Positions 46,463 through 58,710 of a stretch of 60,721 bases of DNA are shown one piece after another. Positions within the stretch are counted from its first letter, which is position 1; each line of letters opens with the position of its first letter. The DNA comes from Bigelowiella natans CCMP2755 (Eukaryota; Cercozoa; Chlorarachniophyceae): contig ADNK01003181.1 of the NCBI GenBank assembly GCA_000320545.1, positions 1-60,721 of the forward strand, given 5' to 3'. The position numbers were made by a program, and so were the translations under genes. Under the pieces are notes generated by a model, which was not told where the DNA came from, ran no database searches, and saw only the letters and a program-made list of their open reading frames with translations.

Positions 46463-47846
46463 TCACGTGAGCAGCTGTGATGTGATAAAAAATACCGTTA
46501 TCCGAATACTCTTCATTTCAACACGGAGAGCTCGTATATCGTAGTATGTTGTGTCCTCATTACTATTAATGTAGGTACCTCTCCCTTGGCCACTAGACGA
46601 CAGAGATGTAATCATAAACGCACAAGGATTTGATCTGCTTGATGAATTTGGTGAAATTGTTATCTCGGCTACTTCTGTTAAGGAATTTCCAGATACAAAG
46701 ATCCCAGAAGTAGTACAAATTATTTTATTTGAACGCGAAATATATACGTTTAAATGACTGATGTCCATTTGAAGGTGCCTCCAAAATGCACACGCCTGGA
46801 GATACATCTGGCAGGTATTAAGGCTGAGGATTTGAGCAGAGTGTAATTTGTGCGTATCGTTAGAAATGGTGAATGAAATGGAATTATATGCACATTGACA
46901 AACATGAATACATAATTGCCACGAGAAACTTAAATTAATATCATGTTGATGATTTCGACAACCTATCACTGAAACACAATGAGCGAAACCGATTTCTTCA
47001 ATTATTTGTTTGAATTTTATGCTCACACGTGAGTGCTAACATTTTTCTCTCTGTTGAAATCATGGATGGTATTCGCTGCGTAAGGTGCTCGGATCAAACC
47101 CATTACAATGAATAAAATTGAGCTCACAGCTGTAGCCAATGTCGATTTCAAGAGCTTTCTGCCATCCTCTGTTATCAACTGGTGAGACTTCATCGGATTA
47201 TCTGTGATGTAGTGAAATGTGCTACAAAATCGAAGAATGAGTACCCTGTACCACGTAATATTAGTTATCGGCGCATAACAAAAAATCAAAACCTTTTTAG
47301 GCTAGCAAAGACGCTCGCTTATTACTTTTTCCTTCAATTTCGAGCGAAGGTGGGCTATAAAACGAATACGCACTGCTTATTTTCTTCTATTAAATAGCAT
47401 GAGGATTCGTATGTACAATAGGAAACGGCATTAGTTATCGTCTCGCCACTGACCTATACTAGCACTGGTTCAAACTCGAGATCTGCTTGCAAACCTGAGC
47501 CTATATATGTGTAAATGAAACCAGGCAGCATCCAGCAGCGGCAATGGGCCACACTACGATCGTGTGAATGAAAAGAAGGAGATGTATACACAGGTGAAAA
47601 GGAAGCCTCGCTGTAACTCATTATTGTAAGCTTACATTCCTAGTTCCAGTGACTACCCTGATACTGTAGGTTATGGGCCCAATCATTGAATATTTTCGAA
47701 ACAAAGGCGATTCCAGTGAACAGGAGATAGCAAGGACAGAAACCAAAAATGAAGCTGTTGATGTAGCGGTGAATGGTGGAAAGGAAGATGAGAATGTTGT
47801 GGATACGAAAGATGTTAGCAGGGATTAACAATATAGACCATAGCAT
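46463..47846 (-). CDS. Possible multi-pass membrane protein, unknown family
   Basis: Three open stretches on the minus strand look like exons of one gene. The first, from the ATG at 47846, is strongly hydrophobic (MLWSILLIPANIF, then FIFGFCPCYLLFTGIAFVSK). The second, at about 47045-47210, reads HQLITEDGRKLLKSTLATAV followed by the hydrophobic SSILFIVMGLI. The third, at about 46463-46975, reads on to a stop at 46463 with mixed composition. Intron phases were not all settled. No family could be named. The alternation of hydrophobic segments and short polar loops suggests an integral membrane protein. Confidence 0.35.
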
Positions 47847-47899
47847 GGCTATGATTCGGGCATGTACATTCTGATAAGCACTAGCATTGGACAACACAT

Positions 47900-48780
47900 C
47901 AGCGCATCATAACATAACGATGACGTGTAAGCTCTGTGTGAAACTGCATCCTTGCTTCATATGTAAGACGGATGTAATAATTCAAATCAAATTTGTTCAA
48001 TGGTCATCCTCATGTAACTGTGCAATGCAGCGACTACAGATCCTGTTGGTCTCCCCTATGATGTGTTTCATGCAATCAAATGCATGTTGTTTCGGTCTTG
48101 AGTTAACTGTCGCGCATTTCGCGCAGCAGTGCGTGTTTCCTTCTCATCGCAAGTCAATCTTTTCATGTGATAGTTTAGACACCTGCCAATTCACAATTAA
48201 AGGCAAAGCTGATTCGACCTACCCTTCAGCATGCCTAGATGCACTGGTGCGTGCTGCATGTATGGCTGCATGAATACCGTACACGTCTAGACGTGCACAG
48301 AACGTACAGCTGCTGCTACTGACATCTAAACTAGTAAATAGCTCGTGCCAGTCGGCTACGTAGCGTACCATGCACCTTTCCAGGCTTTATCATGCTATAG
48401 CAGCAAGACTGCCTCTGGCCATCTCTAGATCTATCGCTGCATATTATGCATTTATCGTGAGAACGTGAATGCTCACGTTGCGACGTTTATGTACGTATGC
48501 ATGGATGACAAGATAGGTGTATAGTAAAGACATCTAGATCAATACTCGCTAGCAGGCTTTATCACATACATGCAAATTGTATAATTACGCAGTGAAAACA
48601 AGCTCAGCCTATGAGCGAGGCACTCTAGCATGGCTGCCGGTTTACTTGTATAATGATTGCGGGTTATATTAGCTTACTAGCTTATTTATTGCATTCTAGC
48701 ATTATTATAACGCGCACGTGCGAGGTCACTGCGCATACAAATAGTTCGGATGAAACCTCATTGAGCATGATTAACATTGA
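47900..48780. other. CTAG-rich spacer
   Basis: From about 48230 the block carries CCTAGATG, CGTCTAGACGTG (about 48283), TCTCTAGATCTA (about 48422), CATCTAGAT, GCTAGCAGG and other CTAG sites. It lies behind the 3' end of the mitochondrial-protein gene on the minus strand. No exon is supported. Confidence 0.55.
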
Positions 48781-48988
48781 ATCAAAAATCACAACGGTCC
48801 ACATTCAATACCACTAAACTTCGCCCACCCATCATACCGTACAGCTACCTTCCCACTATTATTAAGTATATTACGTGCTTGTGCACGTACGAATTTTCAA
48901 AAGAGATCAAGGAAACGATGATCATCAGGCTATGTTTCCACGAGCTCAATAATACTTATTTCTATCGTTCATCGCTTCAAATGTAGTC

Positions 48989-49686
48989 TTACTCCTCTCC
49001 TTCATCTGCTGCTGGTGCGGTTTGTTCCACCATTGAAGGGTGACGGCATTGCATGTAATCCTCCTGGTACATAACGACGTTACCATCTGGTCCCTATAAG
49101 AAAAATTATCAACGTTATGACATGTCTCAATGCAGAATCTACATATTGATTGCGTGCACGTCTGATCATTCTCATAAGCGCATTTATCATAATATCAACT
49201 TGGTACCGGGCAAGCAGGCGAGTCCTGTGGATCAGGAAGCAAATTGTAGAAGGTAGCAATGAGTCCAAATGCAACTGCCATTCTAAAAGCTCCCTGAAGA
49301 AGGCCGATATCCGGATCAACATCGAAAGATGGCTCAGGGCACTGGGCGTCATCGTGAGTCAATTCGGCATCTTCTGGGAGCTGTAATAAATGTATGAAGG
49401 ACTCAGTCAGTGCATGGCTAAAAACATCCTTCAGTTAAAATCTTGCTTCTACTATTGGCGAAAATAGTTTGTCATCTCAACTGTGATAGGTGGCAAATTA
49501 ATTTTGAAACTCTTAAAACCAAAAACTACTAGCCATTATCACCGTAGCCGCCTCCATTTGTGTTTGTGGTCTTCGAAAGATTCCATCTGAGCAGTCACCA
49601 CCAAGTCTTGTGGTAGAAAGGGCTTGACGATTCGCGGGAATTCTCAAGGAGAGGCGTTGCAGGCGATGTACAGCGCGTCTGAGCAT
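48989..49686 (-). CDS. Small mitochondrial inner-membrane protein, possibly a complex I accessory subunit
   Basis: The ATG at 49686 opens an Arg/Leu/Ser-rich, acid-free leader (LRRAVHRLQRLSLRIPANRQ), typical of a mitochondrial presequence. A later exon at about 49209-49382 reads AELTHDDAQCPEPSFDVDPD and then one hydrophobic helix (MAVAFGLIATFYNLLPDP). The last exon, ending at 48989, reads GPDGNVVMYQEDYMQCRHP and an acidic tail. A leader, one membrane helix and short tails are the layout of single-pass accessory subunits such as NDUFB8, to which the helix and following region show weak resemblance. The family assignment is a guess; mitochondrial targeting is more secure. Confidence 0.5.
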
Positions 49687-50412
49687 AGTCTGGGCAAGTG
49701 CTGGACGGGGGGGGCGTTGGCGTAAGGAGAGTGAAGATATAAGATTTTATGAAATGAAGCTGAAGAATATAACACAACAGTATGCGCATTTAGGATATAC
49801 GACATACCTATATTAATCTCTTTTGAACTAATATGGCCAGCGATTAGCACCTAAATCAGATCTTAATTCTGAATGTAACTCTTTTCAGGTATAAAAATAA
49901 TAAACTTGGTGCGCAAAATGCGCAAGAAAGCCTCAAAATTATGCCGAAAGACAATGAATAAATTGCTTCGACTTGGAAAAGGAGAGTCTCCAGAGAGTCT
50001 CCAGAGGAGAGACCCTCTTCTCTGCAAACACGTCGAAGTGCTTGCCTGAAGTTCCGGGTCACGAAGAGGAAGCCATAAAATATTTACTCGTCCTCCTCCT
50101 CCTCAGTATCTCCGTCTCAGCCTCAGACGAGCAAATCGATCTGAACTGCCCTTGATGCGAAAGAAAGTCGATTTGAAAGAGAGCAGGCATGAGCTAAGGC
50201 GTCGATTTGGCCTTCAATATAATGTCCGAAAATATAGACTTCTACCTCGGTTACAGGTCATGCTTCATTTGAAGAACTGCACTATATACAAGAAGTCTGA
50301 AATGTTCTCTAGAGCGTGTATGTAAAATATTTTCGACAAACAAACCATAATTACCGACTCACGACTGACCGACTGCATGCATCCTCGCTTTTCACGACTT
50401 CTCCTTCCTTAG
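49687..50412. promoter_or_regulatory. Divergent region, first exons of the methyltransferase gene unresolved
   Basis: No exact octamer was found; TTCGACAA, one base off, is near 50331-50338. The N-terminal exon of the rightward gene must lie here but could not be fixed. Confidence 0.3.
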
Positions 50413-52627
50413 AAAGCTTTCGTTCAGTTGAACCTGGATCAAGATACACAGAAATTCATACTTTATTCGATGAAAAACCCATACAGCGCATGGTTGCTCA
50501 CTGAATTACTTAACATCGTTTTGACGTGCACATTGATGTGTTAATAAATGGGGGGTGGGGGGTGGGCTACTACTTGCAATGTCCGCTGCAAAGATCGAAT
50601 TTTTAGACTAGTGACTTTCGAATTCTACTCTTTTCAAAGCATTACAACATCAGGGCATAAACACACTGGGTAGATGATGGTAATCGCTCATCGAGAAATG
50701 ATTTAATCGATGCAGGTGGTGTTGGATTAGAGGTTCTCTGATGCGGTATACATCGAGGTAGTAACTGTATGTGGTAGTAATGATGAATGTAAACATCAAT
50801 TTTGTGATCGCCTTCTCACGGCCATCTATACTTAGGTACACTGCCGACGGAATCCTCAACATGTCGCGCATGCACGTTCTATCGACATCACAATGGCGGA
50901 CCATTTTAAAGCTAGCAATTGATGAAGATTCAAAGACCCTTCTGGATGTTGGTAATAGACATAATGAGGATACAGAGGAGTAGAAATGTTTTTTGGGAAA
51001 AACAAATTAAACGGTAAAGCAGCCTATAAGGCCGTGTACAATTTTTCTTTGAACGTTGAATTCACAGCATACTTCTGCCTTACATCGATTGTTTCTCTTC
51101 CTTTAAAGCATCATCATCGTGTTGTTATTATTGATCTCGCAGGTGCTGGAGACGGTTTTGTCACACAATCGGCACAGCCTCTCTTTTCGCAAATCACCGC
51201 TACAGTTAAGTTGTTGTTTTGCGCGGCCATATAAATGTTGGCTTTGTAGGAGAATTGTGGGAAAATTATAAAACACATAGAGACTTCTTGGAGACGATCG
51301 ATGATGAATATAAAAACGCCATTATTTCTTAAGGGCTAAGGGAGATGGGTCGTTCAGTGCTATACAGATCAGTAGTTATCACATAATAAATTCTTCTCGA
51401 TCATGGTCACTATCTTCTCAGGAAAGCTCTTTAGCGTTATCATGGAGATTGCAAGCGAAGGGATTTCGCTCAATCTGTACTGGAGGTATGATCAGCATCA
51501 AGGAGGAATAATAACATTGTTTACGAAAACAAGATTAGCAGTAGTGGGTGCTGTTATTGTTGTTGCTGGTGTTGTTGTAGAAGCAGTAGTTTTTGTTTAC
51601 TCATCGACGATATAGTCATCATAGTTCATTCGTACAAGTATTTGTATTACTATCGTCATTATCAGCCGTGTCAGCAGCAGTAGATTAGTATTAACATTAC
51701 TGTTGTCATCATGGTTATCTCTCCTCTCTGAATAGCATTAGCAAAAAATCTTTTCTTGTTACGGTTTATATTGTCATTTAGTACTATATATGTACATATA
51801 TATATATATATATATATATTAATATGTCTGTGTGTGTGTGTGTGTGTGTTTTCTCTTTTCTCTTACTGTCTTCTCTTGTTCTCAAAGACCTTAAATCTTC
51901 ACCAATATCTGGAGAAAAGTTTGATTTCGTATCGTGCCTCAACGTGCTGGATCGGTAATAACATTGGAGCATGGTTTTATAGCTGCTAGCGAATTATAAG
52001 GGGAAAAGAAGAGGGATGAATCGACGATGATAACGGCAACAACGGTGGTGTTTGCGAATATTTGCATTTGTAAGTGATTGCCTTGCTCTCCTGCTAATCC
52101 TCTTTTTCTTCTTAGTTCTGCTCTTTTTTATAACACCTTTTCTGTGTTCTCAGCGTTGATTATCCTCTTCAACTGTTACGCGATTTGAAGTCATCGGTTA
52201 AGCAGCCGGAAGGTGGTGATGAGGACAGTAGAAAGAGAGGGGGGGGGGGGGGGGGGGGTGTTGTAACATCAAGCTCGATACAAAGCAAAGAGGTGACGAG
52301 AAATGACCAAGAGCTGACCATTATTATGTGTCAAAAGGCAAAGTGGTTTTGGCTGTCGTGCTTCCTTTTTGCCCCGCAGTAATGGGTGCTGGAGGGTCTC
52401 GCCCTCCAAAAGAGGTCAGTCTTATTATACACAGTAGTACGGATGAATAGGGATAGTTGTTGTTGTTGTTGCGGCAGTAGAGCAGCTCGAGGTGAATAAA
52501 AGAGGTAAAGTTGACTCAAGTCAACAATTGGATGCCTGCATGTGTCAAATCATCGGTTTTACCAGCTTGTAGACCATAGTCGTCTATGCCGTCGTTCTCG
52601 TCGTTAATCTTCTTGATTTGGTGCTAA

Positions 52628-52663
<36 letters not shown>

Positions 52664-53707
52664 CCTCTCCTTTTAGAGATTGCCTGTACCTGGATGTTGT
52701 GATGGTAGTAAGGTCGGTGATGCTAATCATAATTATAAGAAGAGGAAGAAGAAGAGGAAGGAGGAGAGGGGGGGTTATGCATTAGAAGCAGCAGCAGATG
52801 AGAGGAATACAATCAGTTTTCGTCGTTGCTGTGGTCATCATCACCACCGCCGTCATCGCTATCTATGCAAGCAAATAAGAAGCAAGATAGTCCTGGTACT
52901 CATCGAAATCCTGTGGTGATTTCCCAGAATAACTCGTGGGAAGATTGCATCAATGCGCTCGTAGAGCGGGTGCTAGAGCCAGAGGGATTTCAGGTAGAAC
53001 ATACTACTAGTAGTAGTAGTAATATAGAGGAAGAAGAGAGAGTATGCAAAAGGGTGTTGGCCCCCCCCCCCTCCCCCCTCGATCAACTGAGCCCACTCGC
53101 CTGGGTGAATTAGACTTTGTGTGCTATCGGCAGCTGTGTTAATTGCCCCTCCTTTCACCAAGAAAGAAGAAGAAGAAGAAGAAAAAAAAAAAGAGTGAGG
53201 AATCAAAATTGCCAAAATTGATGCAAATATGGTGAATAGGTGGAAGCTGTGTCAAGAGTCCCGTATCTGTCTCATGGCGACAACAGACGCGGTCTCTACT
53301 CTCTGGATGATGCCATTTTGGTATAATCGTATGCACGGCGATTGTGACAGTATTGTATTTATAATAGTAGTTGTTACGCAATAATTGCCAAGAAAGGGAT
53401 AAACAACTGCTGACAAATGTGCATGGAATAGTCAATTGACTTTATAGCAATGACTATCAATGTTATTACTACGTGCTCATTCATGTATCATTCACTTATC
53501 CGTTTTGCTTAAACACGCTACCTTTGAAAACAACAATGACAGGTTCTCAGCCCAACAGCAGACAATGCCACGAATGGGAACGACGCCGTAGCTAAAGATG
53601 ACAGCTCCTCCCAAACAAAACTAAGTGACAAAAAGGACTCAGCGGCGAAGGAGAGTAGTAATAAAACGTCTTCTTCACAATCGTTCTTCTGTGAGCCCTG
53701 CGAATAA
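50413..53707 (+). CDS. METTL9/DREV-like protein-histidine N-methyltransferase
   Basis: Ten or more exons carry the METTL9 motifs in order: FVQLNLDQDTQKFILYSMKN, ADGILNMSRMHVLSTSQW (matching the family's SMFVLSPEQF region), TLLDVG spliced to GAGDGFVTQS (SAM-binding loop), LALSWRLQAKGFRSI, FDFVSCLNVLDR, DYPLQLLRDLKSSVK, KVVLAVVLPFCPAV, NSWEDCINALVERVLEPEGF, and VEAVSRVPYLSHGD with LYSLDDAIL. The final splice yields VLSPTADN and a Ser/Lys/Asn-rich tail of about 55 residues. Known METTL9 enzymes methylate the N1 (pros) position of histidines in His-x-His repeats. Homopolymer and microsatellite tracts occur within or beside coding exons (poly-G at about 52240). The first exon is unresolved. Confidence 0.85.
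51790..51850. repeat. (TA)n and (TG)n microsatellites in METTL9-like gene
   Basis: TA run at about 51797-51820, then TG run at about 51828-51850, upstream of the FDFVSCLN exon. Confidence 0.9.
52227..52258. repeat. Poly-G tract beside a coding exon
   Basis: About 19 consecutive G directly follow the LRDLKSSVK exon. The donor site is not obvious, so the run may be read as Gly codons or begin the intron. Confidence 0.8.
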
Positions 53708-53714
53708 ATTTAGA

Positions 53715-54715
53715 AATAACAAGAACACAGCGCATGCGTGCAGGCAACATGACCTACATGATGAGCAAGTGAAGTGCGCGTGCATTTTCTTACCGCCGCA
53801 TCATGTGACAGCCAACGCAGCCTGCTTCCGGGGGCATGAGCTAGAATGTGCTGTGGCTGATCACCTTTTCAATATAACCTTAATTGAGCATCAGAACCAC
53901 CATTGGTTTGGTTTCAAGCCCAAGCTAGCAAGCGACTTTTTTGGACGATTTCACACAAATAAGCTAGCTAGCTAGACAGACAGGAAAACAACTTGAACTC
54001 TGTATACACTCTGGCAAGCACATGTCGAATGGTGTCGTTGTTGCTCGATCCCGTGTGTGTGTGCTCTGGTGATCATGACTAGATGACCACATCTAGGCAT
54101 ACCAGATACGTCGACTATATAGCACATGATCAACACGGAAATCCCAGCATCGTACAGTGTGCAAACTAACTAGCACAGGGCACATGACCCACTTCCAGAC
54201 TTCTTGTTCCAACGCATGCATTGTTCGCAACGAAACCATGTCTACTAGACTCTAGACGTTGGCTCTGCTGGACCACCGGGCAACGTTTGCAGAGAGCACG
54301 CGCTGCACACGGCTCTAGAGCTGCAGTATATGCTATATGTGAAGTGTGTGGACACACATGATACATATGTATTTGTCGCATTCTATTACCCCACATGTGG
54401 ATGAACAAGGCGCATGCTTCATTGAACGTTGCAATGTGGCGAACGAGTTGCGTTATCTTGTCTAGCTTGTGTGGTGCTACAGGGAAGCATCGCGTGTGCA
54501 TCGCACTAGGCATTACATAAATGCAAAGCTGTACATGTGCATATCACGATGTAGATAGAGATCCTTTAATCCGTCTCATGTACATATCACGATGTAGAGA
54601 TCATTTTCCCTTTTTTTTAAATGAATGTCAAGCTGAACGGCGACCGCTACTTCCATCATCACGCATGGTGCATGCAAGATGGAAACAAACAAATGCAAAT
54701 TTGCCCATTGTTCGT
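53715..54715. other. CTAG-rich spacer between convergent genes
   Basis: This lies behind the METTL9-like gene (+) and the invertase gene (-). It contains AAGCTAGCTAGCTAGAC near 53961, ACTAGACTCTAGACG near 54245, GCTCTAGAGC near 54311 and others. A 15-bp direct repeat (ATATCACGATGTAGA) occurs at about 54541 and 54584. TTGTCGCA is at about 54373. No exon is supported. Confidence 0.6.
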
Positions 54716-54721
54716 CTGGAT

Positions 54722-56087
54722 TTAGGGCTTCAGCGTGTATACATCAAGGCTTAGCAATTCTACGTCCGCATCTCCTTGGTTCACAACCTACATATGCACA
54801 AAAAAATCAAATACAGGAATTACTACCAACCCCTCCTGCTACGCCGTATCCCCATCCGAATGTTACTTCATTGAAATATTTCTCAATAAATCATTCTACT
54901 AGTAGGTGCTGCAATCACAATCGACAAAGTCATCGTGGTCGTCATCACCTTCACTTTCATGTCGTCAATGTGCTCTGGGTTCGGCGCGCAGTAAGCTTCG
55001 GTCATTGCACTCCGCCCCCCTTGTACAAACACCTCGATGATGCTCCTGTAAAGCGTGCCATTCACATTCCGTTAGAGAAATTATTGCGGCCACTCATTGA
55101 ATATGCCTATACTCGTTCACCTTCTACTTGGATAAGAATGGTGATAATAATAAATAATAATAGTAATAATAATAACAGGTTACTATACCTATCGACGAGA
55201 ATGCGGAGGGTGACGACCCCTGCATCTGATTCGTACATCTCAAATGCCTCTCCCATCAAAGTAGGAAACGATGGTTGCGCCGTCGATGCTGCGTTAATGG
55301 TATCATTTACACGATGGTGCACGATGTATGAGGTCACAGGAGAACACATTGCACAGTGTCATTTTTTTAATGTATAATCATCATCATCTTTACTATCATC
55401 ATCTTCATCATCATTCATCGATACCAATGGAGACTGCTTTGTTATCCCCAGTTGTGGTATCAAAGAAAAGTTGGAAATCGAGAGCAAGGCCCTTGGTCAT
55501 TCGAAAGCTGAATGGCGATTATAGCAGTAAAATCAATGATGCTCGCCGTCAGATTATATACATATTATATCTATATATATTTTATAGACGTAAGAAGAAC
55601 AAGGGCATTCGTGATCTTTTTACATGCATAAAACCCAAAGCACATCGGCCTGGTGATGACGAAAACCAATATCGCAAATAAATGTTACAGGGCTAGTAGC
55701 ACCTTGCAAGAATATCGAGCTGCGCGCCAACGTTATCAGGAGATGTGATTGATGCTGTCTTGCCCCCCCGGCTGTTAAGTGTAGTATTTTCAATGGTCCA
55801 CACTGGAGTAGAAGGCGATCGAAGAGTTTGCAGCTCCTCTATTGGATATGTGCTGAAAACAAGAGAGAACAAAGAGGGAGGGGGGGAGAGATCGATCAGC
55901 AGGACAAAGAAGTTCAACGATATACATGCAATAATGCGATTTAATTATTGTTTCATTTCTTGATTCATTACATGATGCTATTATCCTTTGCCGGATTAGG
56001 AAGGACAATCCGAGGAAACGACTGCACACCAGCCCTGTGTATATATATTAACAAATACAAAACATACCACAGTATATTATTACAACT

Positions 56088-56118
<31 letters not shown>

Positions 56119-58031
56119 TATTCATTTACAATTTATGATTCCCTCCAATGAATATGCAGTAGCATCAGCATCCCCATCAGTATCGACAGCAAACAGATGA
56201 AATCACTTCTCTACTCTTACCAGTCGGTGTCGTTGCAGTGATAATTGACCCATGCAAAAAGAACCTGCCTGTTTTTCACTGGATCGAAGAATCGCTTTGA
56301 AGCATAGAATGTGCCCATATCATATCTGAGCGCAAGAAAAGAAGAAGAAGAAGGTACATCAAGGAGGAGACGGAAAACGTGTAAACAATAATAATAACAA
56401 TAATAATAATTATTATCATTATAATAATGAGAGATTCTTTCTGTCCTTTTTGCCCATATGTACCGGAGCCATATCCAGTTTAATTAGTTACAATCATTAA
56501 ATATTTTGACATTTCTCACTTCATTTCGCTGGCACTTCCTATCTACAGGTAGGGGTGTGTCTTCTTTCCTTTTTATTTCCCATTGTTACTAAATTACCTT
56601 TGGTTGTTGAAAAGCACATCAGCGGACGTATTCACGAATTTGTCTAACGCATTAAGGCCTGGCACTTCCTTGTACTCTCCAACCAACCACCATTCTTGCC
56701 CTTGAATCGAACCCTTGAAAACCACATTATTGGAGAAATCTTTAAGGACGGATTATGACCTCAAACAACCCATAATTCTCCAAAGCAGCGATGACCATGA
56801 TCGTTGCCCCTCCCCCTCCCCCTTCCCGCCGCCGCATACACCACCTTGTACACGTAGGTCTCAGTGCCTGGTAGCTTGTAAAAATCAGGGCACCTAGAAG
56901 AATATAACAGTACTCGATAAGGATAATAATTGGTGGGTGATAATGATGGCGAGTGGATGCTATTATGCTCTTTACTCCTGAAATCCTGCATCGGTTGGCC
57001 ACATGATTCCAGTGTACGTCCAGTTTACAAAGTTCTCGGATTTGAATAAGCAAGTTCCCTCGTCGCAGTTGACAATCTTAAAATGAAGGTAATTATCAGT
57101 AGGAAGGCTGGAGCGACACTGTGTAAGATGATAGCATCGTACGAGGCGTAAAAGCAAACGAAACTACCATTCGGTACAAGCCATCTTCTTCGCCCCTCCA
57201 CGCCTCAGTTGGATCACGAAAGTTCTGTGTGGTGTTAGGCCTGTGAATGACAGGGTTGGAGTCGGGCTTTACCCACTCCTTCAAATCTGGGTCATTCGGG
57301 TCCTTTGGAACAGCAATCGCAATACTCTGGTATTGAAAAGCAGTTGGTGTGTTAAACATCATTGTTGTCGTGATAATAATGTCTAAGTGACTGACCTCCC
57401 CGCATTGGACTGAATATGTGAGCACCGGGGAACCCTCAACTATCGTAGCGCTGCCACTGAAAATTCCACCACAGTCGTAATCCTTGAGGAAAAACAACAT
57501 GCGCTCATCACATCACGAGATTTACATCATAACAAATTTCTGCCATCCGAATTCGTTGTCCTATGGAAGATGGTTCGCTTTAGAACCTTATCTGGTGCTA
57601 AGGCTACTGGAAGATGGTCCCAATGTAGTAAGTCCTGCGCATATCCATGCATCAGAATAATACTAATGCAGAATCTTGGAAGAAATGTAAATTGGAATTT
57701 TATGCTCGAGATGTTTTTAAAAATGTACATAGATGTAACCCACCTTTGATTTCATATGGTACCAGTGCATATCTCCCCACACATATCCGTCAGGATTATA
57801 TTGAAAAAATAGATGATATGTGCCATTGATGAACATTGGCCCGTTGGGGTCGTTGCACCAGTTCTTGAGAGGCTGTCGATTGAAATACATATACTTGTTA
57901 AGGTAATGAATTTTTGATAATTCCTCTCTTTTCTTCGAAACATAAGCTATCACCTGTGCATGGAATGCTGTGTAGTAGGGGTCAAATGCTTGTGCGGCTA
58001 GGGCGAGAAAGAGGAGGGGGAGTATCATCAT
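54722..58031 (-). CDS. Secreted GH32 beta-fructofuranosidase (invertase-like)
   Basis: Thirteen or so exons. The first, at 57745-58031, starts with a signal peptide ([17 protein letters not shown]) and contains [10 protein letters not shown] with the nucleophile Asp. It is followed by [37 protein letters not shown] (the RDP motif), a splice that rebuilds ECPDFYK with the acid/base Glu, [22 protein letters not shown], then the beta-sandwich region ending [14 protein letters not shown] and [15 protein letters not shown]. Enzymes of the family hydrolyse sucrose or fructans, normally outside the cell or in vacuoles. All three catalytic motifs are intact. Both halves of the family fold are present, with a total near 600 residues. 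The start is the first of two adjacent ATGs. Confidence 0.92.
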
Positions 58032-58710
58032 GTTGAAATGATAATGACAAATATGTTGTCGCCATGGATGGACAACGCGAGGAGAAAACTACTCTACGAC
58101 ATACGATATTTGTTGCCGTACAATGGAATCATAGTTAATTTAAGTTGCTGCGCCATGACATGGATAGAGAATAATGTGAAGTTTTGGCTTGTGCGACAGG
58201 AGAATTACTAACGATATTCAGTATATTTGCAGTTATACGTAATTTCATTCTCTCATACGATATGTATCATTTGCTGGTTAGTTAGCTCAGTCGGTAGAGC
58301 ATTCGGCTGTTAACCGAAAGGTCAAGGGTTCGACCCCCTTACTGACCGCACCTTTTTCTTCTAAATCGCCTCGATTTAATTTTTTTTCTCTGTGGTGATC
58401 ATGATCAAACAACTCTTCTTTCTTTGCTTTTTTTTTGTGCGGAGGAATAACACAAAAAACGGACCAGGAGCATCGTTAAAACACAAATAAAGTTGCGATT
58501 GCGAATGATAAATCATTAGGGTTTTAGTTGTACGACAAACATAATTTGTTGCCGTATTGTAATTTTGGAAGTGTTTTCTTTTCTTCTTTTAAGAAGTAGC
58601 TCTCTCCCACCTCCTACAAACCAGAAAGCCGTGTAAAGAAGACACCGTCGAGCGGCCAGCTAGTCAACAAACTCATCCCTCGTCACTCATAAAGAAGAAA
58701 ATCCTTCGCT
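58032..58710. promoter_or_regulatory. Divergent 5' region with tRNA-Asn and octamers
   Basis: TACGACAA at 58531-58538 is followed by the near-copy TTGCCGTA at about 58549. TTGTCGCC lies near 58056 and TTGCCGTA near 58113. The tRNA-Asn gene lies in the middle. Confidence 0.4.
58276..58348 (+). tRNA. tRNA-Asn (anticodon GTT)
   Basis: The 73-nt gene folds fully. GGTTAGT pairs with ACTGACC (one G-T pair) and the discriminator is G. The D-arm is GCTCAGTCGGTAGAGC, the anticodon stem TTCGG/CCGAA with loop CTGTTAA, and the T-arm AAGGGTTCGACCCCCTT. There is no intron and CCA is not encoded. Confidence 0.97.

Noticed and set aside
49209-49382. Firm assignment of the small mitochondrial protein to NDUFB8
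   Set aside because: Only a helix and a few residues look alike; kept as a tentative description.
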